Assembly (NCBI RefSeq): GCF_003967275.1
Contig: NZ_AP018721.1
Coordinates: 186,001-250,000, forward strand
From: Sulfuritortus calidifontis
Lineage (GTDB): Bacteria; Pseudomonadota; Gammaproteobacteria; Burkholderiales; Thiobacillaceae
Direction: 5' to 3'
Length of the DNA: 64,000 bases
In this document: positions 1 through 11,021 of the stretch, piece after piece
Layout: each line of letters begins with the position of its first letter
How positions within the stretch are numbered: position 1 is the stretch's first letter
Translations under genes and position numbers: made by a program
The notes under the pieces: model-generated
Told to the model about the DNA's origin: nothing
Databases searched by the model: none
Seen by the model: the letters and a program-made list of their open reading frames with translations, nothing else

Positions 1-426
1 GTTCTGGAACAGGGTGCCTTCCTCGTTTTCCTTGGCCAGGATCTGGGCGTCGCTATAGGTGAAGTCGCGCACCATCATAATCTCGGACTCGGGCAGCAAC
101 TCGTTGCCTTCGGCGTCGAGCGCCGACAGAGTCACCTTGTATTCCAGGCGGTATTCCGCCACCCGGCCGGCGCCGCTCAGGCTCAAGATGCTCTTGCCGC
201 GGGTCGGGTTGGTGAGCTTGATGGTGACCTCGGCCTCTTCCCGCTTGGTCGCCAGGGTTTTGTTCGAGGCGCGCAGGCTGCGCTTGAGCTGCTCGGTCAG
301 GCTGTTGCTCGGAGCGTCGATATAGGCCGAGGCGAAGGGCAGTTCCACCTGGCCGCGCAACTTGAAGCCGCAGCCGGCCAGCAGCACGGCCGCCAGGATG
401 AACGAGAGCAGGGTGTTCAAGCGCAC
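1..426 (-). CDS. lptE: LPS-assembly lipoprotein LptE (3' end outside window)
   Basis: Outer-membrane lipoprotein that plugs LptD and helps insert lipopolysaccharide. The reading frame starts with GTG at 426 on the minus strand, with AAGGAAG just upstream. It gives MRLNTLLSFILAAVLLAGCGFKL..., a lipoprotein signal with lipobox LAGC followed by the GFxLRG motif typical of LptE. 142 codons are visible; the family is about 160-180 aa, so roughly the last 30 residues lie beyond the window. It begins 11 nt after the leuS stop, the usual leuS-lptE operon order in proteobacteria, and is probably co-transcribed with leuS. Confidence 0.85.
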   Translation of the reverse strand, partial: MRLNTLLSFILAAVLLAGCGFKLRGQVELPFASAYIDAPSNSLTEQLKRSLRASNKTLATKREEAEVTIKLTNPTRGKSILSLSGAGRVAEYRLEYKVTLSALDAEGNELLPESEIMMVRDFTYSDAQILAKENEEGTLFQN

Positions 427-437
427 GAGTCTTCCTT

Positions 438-3300
<2,863 letters not shown>

Positions 3301-3344
3301 CCGCGGTTCAGAATTATCCATCCTCCCCTCATCTGGAGAGCATT

Positions 3345-4238
3345 ATGTCCAAGAAGCACCCCGTCGTGGTCGTGACCGGTTCTTCCGGCGCCGGCACCAC
3401 CACCGTCAAGCGCGCCTTCGAGCACATCTTCCGGCGCGAGCACCTGACCGCCGCCATCGTCGAGGGCGACAGTTTCCACAGCCTGGGCCGGGTCGAGTTC
3501 AAGGCCGCCATGCAAAAGGCCGAGGCTGAGGGCAACAAGCACTTCTCTCATTTCGGTCCCGAGGCCAACGACTTCGAGGCCCTGGCCAACCTGTTCAAGA
3601 CCTACGGCGAGACCGGTGGCGGCAAGCGCCGCTACTACATCCACAGCGATGAAGAGGCGGCCGAGCACAACGCCAAGCTGGGCACCAGCCTGAAGCCGGG
3701 TGAGTTCACCCCCTGGCAGGACCTGCCCACCCCGACCGACCTCCTGTTCTACGAAGGCCTGCACGGCCTGGTGGTGACCGACAAGGTCGACATGGCCCAG
3801 TACGTGGATCTGGCCGTGGGTGTGGTGCCCGTGGTCAACCTGGAGTGGATCCAGAAGATTCACCGCGACGCGGCCGAGCGCGGTTATTCGGCCGAGGTGA
3901 TCGTCGACACCATCCTGCGCCGGATGCCCGACTATGTGAACTACATCACGCCGCAGTTCTCCCGCACCCATGTCAACTTCCAGCGGGTGCCGACGGTGGA
4001 CACCTCCAACCCCTTCATCGCGCGCGACATCCCGACCCCGGACGAGAGCTTCGTCATCATCCGCTTCGCCGATCCCAAGGGCGTGGACTTCCCCTATCTG
4101 CTCAACATGATCCACGACTCCTTCATGTCGCGGCCGAACAACCTGGTGGTGCCCGGCGGCAAGATGGGCTTCGCCATGGAGGTCATCCTCGGCCCGATGA
4201 TCGAGGAGATGGTGGAGAAGAGCAAAAAGGCCAAGTAA
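3345..4238 (+). CDS. prk: Phosphoribulokinase, proteobacterial class I
   Basis: Phosphorylates ribulose 5-phosphate with ATP to ribulose 1,5-bisphosphate, the CO2 acceptor of the Calvin-Benson cycle. At 297 aa it matches the octameric proteobacterial enzyme of about 290 aa. A P-loop GSSGAGTTT lies at residues 12-20, and the substrate-region motifs VEGDSFHS and FYEGLHGLV are present. It stands alone: no RuBisCO or other cbb gene lies in the window, so the pathway must be completed elsewhere. Its own promoter and a strong terminator make it a single-gene unit. The start is the ATG after CTGGAGAGC. Confidence 0.97.
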   Translation: MSKKHPVVVVTGSSGAGTTTVKRAFEHIFRREHLTAAIVEGDSFHSLGRVEFKAAMQKAEAEGNKHFSHFGPEANDFEALANLFKTYGETGGGKRRYYIHSDEEAAEHNAKLGTSLKPGEFTPWQDLPTPTDLLFYEGLHGLVVTDKVDMAQYVDLAVGVVPVVNLEWIQKIHRDAAERGYSAEVIVDTILRRMPDYVNYITPQFSRTHVNFQRVPTVDTSNPFIARDIPTPDESFVIIRFADPKGVDFPYLLNMIHDSFMSRPNNLVVPGGKMGFAMEVILGPMIEEMVEKSKKAK

Positions 4239-4254
4239 GCCGTTTTGCCTGACT

Positions 4255-4284
4255 GAAAAAGCCGCTCTTCGGAGCGGCTTTTTC
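4255..4284 (+). terminator. Intrinsic terminator after prk
   Basis: GAAAAAGCCGCTC-TTCG-GAGCGGCTTTTTC, a 13-bp stem with a TTCG loop and terminal T-run, 16 nt after the prk stop. Confidence 0.9.
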
Positions 4285-4388
4285 ATTTGCCCAAACAATC
4301 TGAACCAGCATGGGGCGCGGCGAACTGTTTTGGTGCGCCCTGCCGCCGCCGCGACGAGCGGCCCCCGATAAAACAAGGACTTCCCGCC

Positions 4389-4404
4389 TGGCATGGCGAT
4401 TGCT
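4389..4404 (+). promoter_or_regulatory. Sigma-54 promoter of the nirBD-nasA operon
   Basis: TGGCATG-N4-TTGCT, with the GG and GC dinucleotides at -24/-12 spacing, close to the RpoN consensus TGGCACG-N4-TTGCW. Transcription should start near 4414, giving a leader of about 108 nt before nirB. This fits NtrC control of nitrate assimilation; no NtrC site was assigned. Confidence 0.75.
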
Positions 4405-4443
4405 AAATGAAACCTGCTGGCCCATGGCCGGCTAATCAGCGAC

Positions 4444-4489
4444 TTGGACAAAGGCGTCCTGCCCGCAAGGGAGGACGCCTTTATTTTTT
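4444..4489 (+). promoter_or_regulatory. ANTAR-type attenuator in the nirB leader
   Basis: Two mutually exclusive structures overlap. The first is a small hairpin GGAC-AAAGGC-GTCC (4446-4459), whose hexaloop has A at position 1 and G at position 4, as in ANTAR RNA targets. The second is a long hairpin whose outer arms are 4450-4460 and 4472-4482, followed by TTTATTTTTT (4480-4489), an intrinsic terminator. The 16-nt box TTGGACAAAGGCGTCC recurs with one change in the nrtA leader at 10932. The upstream partner hairpin is less clear here; GCTGGCC...GGCCGGC at 4416-4432 is the best candidate. Confidence 0.75.
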
Positions 4490-4521
4490 GGCGGGCGGCC
4501 TGGAGGCCGGGGAAGCAGATC

Positions 4522-6966
4522 ATGGACAAACTGAAACTGGTGGTGGTGGGCAACGGCATGGCCGGCATGCGCACCGTCGAGGAATTGCTGAAGATCGCGC
4601 CGGACCTGTACGACATCACCGTGTTCGGCGCAGAGATTCACCCCAACTACAACCGCATCCTGCTCTCGCCGGTGCTGGCCGGCGAGCAGACCGTGCCCGA
4701 TATCGTGCTCAACAGCATGGCGTGGTACGAGCAGAACAACATCCATCTGCATCTGGGCAAGAAGGTCACCAGGATCGATCGCAAGAATCGGGTCGTTCAT
4801 GCCGAAGATGGTACGGCGGCCGAATACGACCGCCTGTTGCTGGCGACCGGCTCCAATCCCTTCATCCTGCCCATTCCCGGGGCAGACCTGCCCGGGGTGG
4901 TGTCCTTCCGCGACATCGCCGATGTGGAGGCGATGATCAATGCCGCCAGCCGCTACCGGCACGCCGTGGTCGTCGGCGGTGGCCTGCTCGGCCTGGAGGC
5001 GGCCAACGGCCTCAGGCTGCGGGGCATGGAGGTCAGCGTCGTGCACATCGCGCCCTGGCTGATGGAGCGCCAGCTCGACGAACCGGCGGCGCGCCTGCTG
5101 CAGCAGAACCTCGAAGCCAAGGGGCTGAAGTTCCTGCTGCAGAAGCAGACGATTGAGCTGGTCAAGGGCGAGAGCGGCCGGGTCTGCGCGGTGAAGTTCA
5201 AGGACGGCGATACGGTGCCGGCCGACCTGGTGGTGATGGCGGTCGGCATCCGGCCCAACACCGCCCTGGCCGAGGGCGCCGGCATTCATTGCGAGCGCGG
5301 CATCGTGGTCAACGACACCCTGCAGACCTACGACCCGCGCATCTATGCCGTGGGCGAGTGCGTCAGCCATCGCGGCGTCGCCTATGGCCTGGTCGCGCCC
5401 CTGTTCGAGCAGGCCAGGGTCGCGGCCAATCATCTGGCCGAATACGGCATCGGCCGCTACGAAGGCTCGGTCACTTCGACCAAGCTCAAGGTCACCGGCA
5501 TCGACCTCTTCTCGGCCGGCGATTTCAGCGGCGGCGAGGGCACCGAGTCGCTGGTCTTCTCCGACCCGAGCAGCGGTGAATACAAGAAGGTGGTGCTGAA
5601 GGACAACAAGCTGGTCGGCGTCTGTCTCTACGGCGACACCCTCAACGGCGCCTGGTATTTCGACCTCTTGCGCGAGGGCACCGACGTCTCCCAGTTCCGC
5701 AAGACCCTGCTGTTCGGCCAGCGCCACCTGGGCGACTCCGGCCATGGCCCGGCCGACCACGTTGCCGCGCTGCCGGATACGGCCGAGATCTGCGGCTGCA
5801 ACGGGGTGTGCAAGGGCGACATCGTCAAGGCCATCGTCGACAAGAAGCTGTTCACCCTGGACGAGGTGCGCGCCCATACCAAGGCCTCCAGCTCTTGCGG
5901 TTCCTGCACCGGTCTGGTCGAGGCGGTGCTGGCCCACACCCTGGGCGGCAATTATTCCGCCGCGCCGTCCAAGAAGCCCATGTGCAAGTGTACCGAGCAC
6001 AGCCACGACGAGGTGATCGCGGCGATCCGTGACCAGTCGCTCAAGACCATGCGCGCCGTGTTCGACACCCTGGAATGGAAGACGCCGGACGGCTGCGCCA
6101 GCTGCCGGCCGGCGCTCAATTACTACCTGCTCGCGCGCTGGCCGGGTGAGTACCGGGACGATGCCCAGTCGCGCTTCATCAACGAGCGCGCCCACGGCAA
6201 CATCCAAAAGGACGGCAGCTTCTCGGTGGTGCCGCGCATGTGGGGTGGCCTGACCAACCCCAGGGAGCTGCGCGCCATCGCCGATGTGGCCGAGAAATAC
6301 CGGGTGCCGGAGGTCAAGGTCACCGGCGGCCAGCGCATCGACCTCTTTGGCGTGAAGAAGGAGGACCTGCCGGCGATCTGGAAGGATTTGTCGGCCGCCG
6401 GCTTCGTCTCCGGCCACGCCTACGGCAAGGCCCTGCGCACGGTGAAGACCTGCGTCGGTTCCCAGTGGTGCCGTTTCGGCACCCAGGACTCGACCGGCCT
6501 CGGCGTGAAGCTGGAAAAACTCACCTGGGGTTCCTGGATGCCGCACAAGTTCAAGCTCGCCGTGTCCGGCTGCCCGCGCAACTGCGCCGAGGCGACGATC
6601 AAGGACTTCGGCGTGGTCTGCGTCGATTCCGGCTACGAGCTGCACGTCGGCGGCAACGGCGGCATCAAGGTGCGGGTGACCGATCTTTTGACCAAGGTCG
6701 AGACCGAGGAACAGGTGCTGGAATACTGCGGCGCCTTCATCCAGCTCTACCGCGAAGAGGCGCATTACCTGGAGCGCACCGCGCCCTGGCTCGAACGGGT
6801 CGGCCTCAATTACATCAAGCGGCGCATCCTGGAGGATGCGCCGGGCCGCGCCGCCCTGTTCGAGCGCTTCAAGTACGGCCAGCAGTTCGCCCAGATCGAC
6901 CCCTGGAAAGAGCGGGCCGAGGGCCTGGACGCCGGCGAGTTCCAGACCATCCGCATCACGGCCTGA
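4522..6966 (+). CDS. nirB: Assimilatory nitrite reductase, large subunit
   Basis: Reduces nitrite to ammonium with NAD(P)H in the cytoplasm. From the N-terminus: FAD/NAD(P)H oxidoreductase region starting with the GxGxxG-type stretch VVVGNGMAGMR; BFD-like [2Fe-2S] motifs CGCNGVCKGD (about residue 423) and CKCTEH (about 491); nitrite/sulfite reductase domains with the siroheme-[4Fe-4S] cysteines in TCVGSQWC (about 643-649) and SGCPRNC (about 683-687). The 814 aa match the family. An upstream in-frame start exists at 4444, but it lies inside the terminator hairpin. ATG 4522, preceded by GGAAG, is preferred. It is the first gene of the nirB-nirD-nasA operon. Confidence 0.95.
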   Translation: MDKLKLVVVGNGMAGMRTVEELLKIAPDLYDITVFGAEIHPNYNRILLSPVLAGEQTVPDIVLNSMAWYEQNNIHLHLGKKVTRIDRKNRVVHAEDGTAAEYDRLLLATGSNPFILPIPGADLPGVVSFRDIADVEAMINAASRYRHAVVVGGGLLGLEAANGLRLRGMEVSVVHIAPWLMERQLDEPAARLLQQNLEAKGLKFLLQKQTIELVKGESGRVCAVKFKDGDTVPADLVVMAVGIRPNTALAEGAGIHCERGIVVNDTLQTYDPRIYAVGECVSHRGVAYGLVAPLFEQARVAANHLAEYGIGRYEGSVTSTKLKVTGIDLFSAGDFSGGEGTESLVFSDPSSGEYKKVVLKDNKLVGVCLYGDTLNGAWYFDLLREGTDVSQFRKTLLFGQRHLGDSGHGPADHVAALPDTAEICGCNGVCKGDIVKAIVDKKLFTLDEVRAHTKASSSCGSCTGLVEAVLAHTLGGNYSAAPSKKPMCKCTEHSHDEVIAAIRDQSLKTMRAVFDTLEWKTPDGCASCRPALNYYLLARWPGEYRDDAQSRFINERAHGNIQKDGSFSVVPRMWGGLTNPRELRAIADVAEKYRVPEVKVTGGQRIDLFGVKKEDLPAIWKDLSAAGFVSGHAYGKALRTVKTCVGSQWCRFGTQDSTGLGVKLEKLTWGSWMPHKFKLAVSGCPRNCAEATIKDFGVVCVDSGYELHVGGNGGIKVRVTDLLTKVETEEQVLEYCGAFIQLYREEAHYLERTAPWLERVGLNYIKRRILEDAPGRAALFERFKYGQQFAQIDPWKERAEGLDAGEFQTIRITA

Positions 6967-6986
6967 CCGAGAAAGGGAAAAATCAA

Positions 6987-7343
6987 ATGTCTGATTGGAT
7001 TGCCATTGCCAAGTTCGACGACCTGCCCCGACTGGGTGCCCGGGTCGTCCAGTTCGACACCGTCCGGGTCGCGGTCTTTCGCACTTCCACCGACGAGGTG
7101 TTCGCCGTCAAGGACGCTTGCCCCCACCGCGGCGGCCCGCTGTCGCAGGGCATCGTCCATGGCCAGTCGGTGACCTGCCCGCTGCACAACTGGCGCATCG
7201 ATCTGGCCACCGGCGAGGCGGTACAGCCGGACCAGGGCTGCGTGCGCACCTTCGAGACCAAGGTGGAGGCCGGTCAGGTCTATCTGCGCCTGGCCGACAC
7301 CGCCGAGGAAACCGCATCGGTCGCCTGTGCCGCCCATGGCTGA
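6987..7343 (+). CDS. nirD: Nitrite reductase small subunit, Rieske-type
   Basis: 118-aa partner of NirB. It carries the Rieske [2Fe-2S] ligand pattern CPHRGGPL...CPLHNW (Cys-X-His and Cys-X-X-His) and the rest of the compact ferredoxin fold. It starts 20 nt after nirB with GAAAGGGA upstream, and its end overlaps the nasA start by 8 nt, so the three genes are translationally linked. In NirBD systems the small subunit is needed for full activity; its electron-transfer role is inferred from the family. Confidence 0.95.
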   Translation: MSDWIAIAKFDDLPRLGARVVQFDTVRVAVFRTSTDEVFAVKDACPHRGGPLSQGIVHGQSVTCPLHNWRIDLATGEAVQPDQGCVRTFETKVEAGQVYLRLADTAEETASVACAAHG

Positions 7344-10023
7344 AACCCGAAGCGTCTGTTGCTATTGCGGCGTCGGCTGCGGCGTGCTGATCGCGCACGA
7401 CGGCACTCGCATCACCGGCGTGCGCGGCGACCCGGCGCATCCAGCCAACTACGGCCGGCTCTGCACCAAGGGCGCCACTTTGCATCTCACCGCCCAGGCC
7501 GGCGGCCGCTGCCTGTATCCCGAGCTGCGGGAGGACAAGGCGGGTGAACGTCGGCGCGTGAGCTGGGATGCCGCGCTGGAGACGGCGGCCGACCGGTTCG
7601 CCGCCGTCATCCGCGAGCACGGCCCCGAGGCGGTCGGCATCTATCTCTCGGGCCAGCTCTCCACCGAGGACTACTACGTCTTCAACAAGCTGATGAAGGG
7701 CCTGATCGGCAGCAACAACGTCGACACCAATTCACGCCTGTGCATGTCCAGCGCGGTGGCCGGCTACAAGGCCACCCTGGGCGCCGATGCACCGCCGGCC
7801 TGCTACGAGGACATCGACCAGGCCGGCACGATCTTCATCGCCGGCGCCAACACCGCCTGGGCCCATCCCGTGCTCTATCGCCGGATCGAGGCGGCGCGCC
7901 AGGCCAACCCGCAATTGAAAGTCGTCGTCGTCGATCCGCGCCGCACCGACACCGCGCGCGAGGCCGACCTGCATCTGGCCATCCTGCCCGGCACCGACGT
8001 CGCGCTGTTTCATGCCATGCTCCACGTCCTGATCGCCGAACGGCGCATCGATGCCGATTACATCGCGGCCCACACCGAGGGCTGGCCGGCTGTGCGCGAT
8101 CTGGTCGAGGCCTATGCCCCGGAGCGGGCCGCGCAGATCTGCGGCGTGCCGGCCGAGGCCATTGTGCGCGCCGCCCGCCTGTTCGCGACCGGTCCCACCC
8201 TCTCGCTCTACTGCCAGGGCCTCAATCAATCCAGCCACGGTGTCGACAAGAATGCCGCCCTGATCAATCTGCACCTGGCCACCGGCCAGATCGGCCGGCC
8301 TGGCTGCGGCCCGTTCTCGCTCACCGGCCAGTCCAATGCCATGGGCGGGCGCGAGGTCGGCGGCCTGGCCAATCTGCTCCCGGCCCACCGCGATTTGAAC
8401 AACCCGACGCATCGCGCCGAAGTGGCGCGGCTGTGGGGCGTGGAAGCGGTGCCGGCCAAGCCGGGGCGGCCGGCGGTGGCGATGTTCGAGGCGGCGCGCC
8501 GGGGCGAGATCAAGGCCCTCTGGGTGGTCTGCACCAACCCGGCCCATTCCCTGCCCAACCAGACCCTGGTGCGCGAGGCCCTGGCCCGGGTGGATTTCCT
8601 GATCGTGCAGGAGGCCTTTGCCGACACCGAGACCGCCGCCTATGCCGACCTCCTGCTGCCCGCCGCCAGTTGGGGCGAAAAGGACGGCAGCATGACCAAC
8701 TCGGAGCGGCGCATCAGCCGCCTCCGCGCCGCCGTGCCGCCGCCGGGCGAGGCGCGGGCCGACTGGGCGATCGCCGTCGATTTCGCCCGACGCCTGGAAG
8801 ACAGGCTCGGCCGGGACCGGACCCTGTTCCCCTACGAGACGGCCGAAGAGGTCTGGAACGAGCATCGCGAATCGACCCGAGGTCGTGATCTCGACATCAC
8901 CGGGCTCTCCTACGCCCGGCTCGATACCCAGGGGCCGCAACAATGGCCTTGCCCCGAAGGCGCGGCGGCGGGTCGGGCGCGGCTCTATGCCGACGGCGTG
9001 TTTCCAACCGTCAGTGGGCGCGCCCGCTTTCATTGCGCCGGCTGGCAGCCGGTGGCCGAGCCGGCCGATGCGGAATACCCCCTGAGCCTGACCACCGGCC
9101 GTCTGCGCGACCAGTGGCACACCATGAGCCGCACCGGCCTGGTGCCGCGCCTGTGGGGCCATGTCGAGGAAGTCATGCTGCTGATGCATCCCGAGGACAT
9201 GGCGGCACGCCAATTGCGGGATGGCGAGCTGGTCAGGGTCAGGAGCCGGCGCGGCCAGCTCCTGGTCCGAGTCAAGGCGGAGGCGGACCAGCGTACCGGC
9301 CAGGTCTTCCTGCCCATGCACTGGGGTGGCCGGTTCATGGCCGGCCTGGGCACCAACGTCCTCACCGTCGCTGCCTGCGATGCGGTGTCCGGCCAGCCCG
9401 AGCTCAAGCATGCCGCGGTCGAGGTCGAGGCCGCCGGGCCCATGCACCCGCTGCTGCTGATGCTGCGCGGCAAGGCGGTCGAGTGGCTGGCACGGCTCCA
9501 GCCCCTGCTCGGGCAATTCGACTACGCCAGCCTGGGCCTTGCCGGCCGTGAGCGCGCGGTCGTCGTGCTCCGCGCCGCCAGCACGCAGCCGCTCGATGCC
9601 GCGCGCTTGGCCAGGATCGACCGCCTGGCCGGCCTCGACGATGCGGCGGTCATGAGCTACTTCGATGCCGGCAGCGGCATTTCCAAGCGGGCACGCTTGG
9701 ATTCGGGCCGGCTGGTCGCCGTGCGTCTCTATGGCGAGACCGCCGCGCAAGACTGGCTCAAGCAGTGCATGGCCGAGGAGATGGACGTCAGCCCCCTGCG
9801 CCCCTGGCTGCTGGCGCCGTTGGCCGCACCGCCGCAGGGCCAGGTGGCGTCGGGGCGTATCGTCTGCAACTGCAAGAATGTCTCCGAGTCGGCCATCCGC
9901 GCCGCCATCGCCGAGGGCGCCGACCTCGCCGCGCTGCAAGCCGGTCTGGGCTGCGGCACCGAATGCGGTTCCTGTCTGCCTGAACTGAAGCGGCTGCTGG
10001 CGCAACAACCGGTGCCGGCCTGA
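7336..10023 (+). CDS. nasA: Assimilatory nitrate reductase catalytic subunit
   Basis: Molybdenum bis-MGD enzyme that reduces nitrate to nitrite in the cytoplasm. The N-terminal [4Fe-4S] motif is CCYCGVGCGV...RLCTKG. Molybdopterin oxidoreductase and dinucleotide-binding domains follow. A C-terminal BFD-like [2Fe-2S] domain (VCNCKNV...GCGTECGSC) marks the NasA/NasC type that takes electrons from a partner without a quinol subunit. ATG 7336 is preferred over GTG 7327 (895 aa). It overlaps nirD and ends the operon. No separate electron-transfer subunit (NasB type) is in the window; NirB or a ferredoxin may serve, which is inference. Confidence 0.94.
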   Translation: MAETRSVCCYCGVGCGVLIAHDGTRITGVRGDPAHPANYGRLCTKGATLHLTAQAGGRCLYPELREDKAGERRRVSWDAALETAADRFAAVIREHGPEAVGIYLSGQLSTEDYYVFNKLMKGLIGSNNVDTNSRLCMSSAVAGYKATLGADAPPACYEDIDQAGTIFIAGANTAWAHPVLYRRIEAARQANPQLKVVVVDPRRTDTAREADLHLAILPGTDVALFHAMLHVLIAERRIDADYIAAHTEGWPAVRDLVEAYAPERAAQICGVPAEAIVRAARLFATGPTLSLYCQGLNQSSHGVDKNAALINLHLATGQIGRPGCGPFSLTGQSNAMGGREVGGLANLLPAHRDLNNPTHRAEVARLWGVEAVPAKPGRPAVAMFEAARRGEIKALWVVCTNPAHSLPNQTLVREALARVDFLIVQEAFADTETAAYADLLLPAASWGEKDGSMTNSERRISRLRAAVPPPGEARADWAIAVDFARRLEDRLGRDRTLFPYETAEEVWNEHRESTRGRDLDITGLSYARLDTQGPQQWPCPEGAAAGRARLYADGVFPTVSGRARFHCAGWQPVAEPADAEYPLSLTTGRLRDQWHTMSRTGLVPRLWGHVEEVMLLMHPEDMAARQLRDGELVRVRSRRGQLLVRVKAEADQRTGQVFLPMHWGGRFMAGLGTNVLTVAACDAVSGQPELKHAAVEVEAAGPMHPLLLMLRGKAVEWLARLQPLLGQFDYASLGLAGRERAVVVLRAASTQPLDAARLARIDRLAGLDDAAVMSYFDAGSGISKRARLDSGRLVAVRLYGETAAQDWLKQCMAEEMDVSPLRPWLLAPLAAPPQGQVASGRIVCNCKNVSESAIRAAIAEGADLAALQAGLGCGTECGSCLPELKRLLAQQPVPA

Positions 10024-10079
10024 GCGGCGGCACGGTCCTTGCTAGATATCCGTAACGGCAATTGATGAGAGAACGCGAG

Positions 10080-10673
10080 ATGGAGTTTGCCAACGCCGCC
10101 GTGGCGCTGAAGATCCTGGTGGTCAGCCAGTCGCGCAAGCAGTTGAACACCCTGCTCGATGCCCTGGCGGCCTGTCCCGAGGGGCATCACGTAGTGGGCC
10201 GGCTCGATCGGGCGATCGATCTGCCGCGCTGGGTGGACGAGGTGGCGCCCGACCTCGTCATCATGGACACCGATTCGCCCAGCCGCGATACCCTGGAGCA
10301 GGTCTGTCTCGCCACCCAGGCGACACCGCGGCCGATCGTGATGTTCACCCAGGACGGTCGGCGCGAGGCCATCCAGTCGGCGGTACGGGCCGGCGTGACC
10401 TGCTATGTCGTCGATGGCCTCAAACCAGAACGGGTACAGCCCATACTGCAGCTGGCTCAGGCGCGGTTCGAAGAAATGCACTCGATGCGCCAGGAACTGC
10501 AGCGCGCCCGCCAGGAACTGCAGGAACACAAGCTGGTCGAGCGGGCCAAGCGATTGCTCATGCAGCAGGCCGGCCTCGACGAGGAGGCCGCCTATCGCCG
10601 TCTGCGCAAGGAGGCCATGGCCCGGCGCCTGCGTCTGGCCGAGCTGGCCAAGGCCCTGTTACAGCAAAGCTGA
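10080..10673 (+). CDS. nasT: ANTAR-domain antitermination regulator, NasT-like
   Basis: RNA-binding antiterminator of nitrate assimilation. Residues about 12-120 form a receiver-like domain (KILVVSQSRKQLNTLLDAL...LVIMDTDSP...); a coiled helix follows, then a C-terminal ANTAR domain (LVERAKRLLMQQAGLDEEAAYRRLRKEAMARRLRLAELAKALL). There is no nitrate-sensing NIT domain, which separates it from NasR. Such proteins bind paired hexaloop hairpins and block formation of a terminator; matching targets lie in front of nirB and nrtA. Its usual inhibitor NasS is not in the window. ATG 10065 is an alternative start; 10080 was chosen because GAGAG precedes it. Confidence 0.9.
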   Translation: MEFANAAVALKILVVSQSRKQLNTLLDALAACPEGHHVVGRLDRAIDLPRWVDEVAPDLVIMDTDSPSRDTLEQVCLATQATPRPIVMFTQDGRREAIQSAVRAGVTCYVVDGLKPERVQPILQLAQARFEEMHSMRQELQRARQELQEHKLVERAKRLLMQQAGLDEEAAYRRLRKEAMARRLRLAELAKALLQQS

Positions 10674-10693
10674 CAGCGGATTTCATCGCATCC

Positions 10694-10727
10694 CTCTCGG
10701 CGGCCTGCGGGCCGCTTTTTTTTGCGA
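10694..10727 (+). terminator. Terminator after nasT
   Basis: CTCGGCGGCCTGCGGGCCGCTTTTTTTT: a short GC stem (GCGGCC/GGGCCGC) followed by eight T, about 20 nt after the nasT stop. Confidence 0.8.
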
Positions 10728-10850
10728 TGAGCCGCGCTCGACACTGATTCGGTGCGCATCGCACCAGGGCGGTGCAAGGGGCGAGGGGAGAGCCAACCGG
10801 CATCGCCGGCTTGTCGGCCAATGGCCCCTGTTTTCAAGGATTTTGGTAGT

Positions 10851-10866
10851 TGGCACGCTACCTGCT
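10851..10866 (+). promoter_or_regulatory. Sigma-54 promoter of nrtABC
   Basis: TGGCACG-N4-CTGCT: a perfect -24 element and a -12 element with the key GC, correctly spaced. Predicted start is near 10876, leaving a leader of about 145 nt before nrtA. Confidence 0.75.
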
Positions 10867-10883
10867 AATTCCTGATCGGACTC

Positions 10884-10987
10884 GATCAATGTCGATCCGG
10901 GTTCACAGCCATGCGGCACCCTCGGGTGCATTTGGACAACGGCGTCCATCCGCGCGAGCGATCGCGTCGGCTGGGCGCCATTTTTTT
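10884..10987 (+). promoter_or_regulatory. ANTAR-type attenuator in the nrtA leader
   Basis: Two small hairpins with hexaloops obey the ANTAR rule of A at loop position 1 and G at position 4: GATC-AATGTC-GATC (10884-10897) and GGAC-AACGGC-GTCC (10934-10947). The second overlaps the 5' arm of a long hairpin whose outer pairing GGCGTCCA (10941-10948) with TGGGCGCC (10972-10979) is followed by seven T (10981-10987), an intrinsic terminator. Binding by NasT would stabilise the small hairpins and allow read-through into nrtA. Confidence 0.75.
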
Positions 10988-11021
10988 GCGACGGCCTGCG
11001 CCGGATTTTTGGAGCCATGCG

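Noticed and set aside
4316-4345. NtrC binding site upstream of the nirB sigma-54 promoter
   Set aside because: Only one half-site-like TGGTGC was found, without a convincing inverted partner.
4432-6765. Very long minus-strand open frame (777 codons) opposite nirB
   Set aside because: It mirrors the codon structure of nirB in a high-GC genome and shows no family motifs; the plus-strand frame has complete nitrite reductase motifs.
7327-7335. GTG at 7327 as the nasA start
   Set aside because: ATG 7336 directly precedes the conserved N-terminal iron-sulfur motif and needs no alternative codon; the difference is three residues.
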